DNA from: an uncultured Prevotella sp.
Lineage (GTDB): Bacteria; Bacteroidota; Bacteroidia; Bacteroidales; Bacteroidaceae
Assembly: GCA_900770845.1 (NCBI GenBank)
Contig: CAAGLS010000046.1
Span: forward strand, 1 to 22,210
Reading direction: 5' to 3'
Length of the DNA stretch: 22,210 bases
Part shown: in pieces, positions 22,094 through 22,210 of the stretch
Numbering within the stretch: the stretch's first letter is position 1
How the letters are laid out: each line of letters starts with the position of its first letter
The notes under the pieces: generated by a model
Seen by the model: the letters and a program-made list of their open reading frames with translations, nothing else
What the model was told of the DNA's origin: nothing
The model's database searches: none
Program-made: the position numbers and the translations under genes

Positions 22094-22210
22094 GGTCGGT
22101 TCTAAAAATTAGGTCGCGGCGTATTCTGCAAGCTATCGGGACTCAAAACGTAAGTTGAAGAGGGAGTGTAGCGGGCTACACGACCGATGAGACTTGACGT
22201 TTTGAGACCG
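22090..22210. mobile_element. TTAA-flanked MITE, copy 2 (cut by the window end)
   Basis: The element starts TTAAGGTCGGTTCTAAAAAT at 22090, a variant of the left end of the 3218-3417 element. Bases 22143-22206 are identical over 64 bp to copy 1, including both internal hairpins. Orientation relative to the upstream gene is the same as in copy 1. The right end lies beyond the window. The internal hairpins may also act as the 3' end of the deoC transcript. Confidence 0.85.

Overview
The window looks like chromosome of a Bacteroidota bacterium, most likely Prevotella or a close relative such as Hallella. The reasons are a single-subunit cytochrome b fumarate reductase (frdCAB), secreted proteins with C-terminal sorting-type tails, a TPR-membrane-AraC hybrid regulator, and repeated matches upstream of genes to the Bacteroidota promoter pattern (-7 TAnnTTTG, often with a TTG/TTTG about 19 bases upstream). 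The genus is inferred from protein style, not from a search.

Left part (1-5,600). An inverted-repeat element is followed by a membrane pyrophosphatase (hppA, minus). Next comes a repeat-rich island (about 2,895-3,892). It holds a 22-bp periodic array capped by a perfect palindrome, the broken tail of a secreted-protein gene, a 200-bp TTAA-flanked miniature inverted-repeat element (MITE), a small acidic 71-residue ORF, and a second inverted-repeat element. A THUMP-like methyltransferase gene and an L-rhamnose mutarotase-like gene follow on the minus strand.

Middle part (5,600-11,340). Three minus-strand genes each have a promoter-like sequence: a secreted protein of unknown function, a membrane-anchored TPR/AraC regulator, and a second secreted or periplasmic protein. 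They are followed by about 0.85 kb without genes, much of it a nested repeat: two 79-bp direct repeats bracketing two complete 165-bp tandem units and one partial unit.

Right part (11,340-22,210). The frdCAB operon (minus) has a well-formed promoter and a terminator hairpin. Divergent from it is a plus-strand housekeeping run: mnmG, apt, uvrC, dtd, a mazG-like gene and deoC. Two sites matching the ParB-binding parS consensus bracket apt, which suggests this segment lies in the replication-origin domain. A second 22-bp array with the same palindromic cap lies between uvrC and dtd. A second MITE copy starts exactly on the deoC stop codon and runs off the window.

No rRNA, tRNA, CRISPR array or intact transposase gene was seen. 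The protein-coding content is mostly ordinary. The most interesting material is non-coding: the two capped 22-bp arrays, the gene-end-targeting MITE, the parS pair and the nested 165/79-bp repeats.
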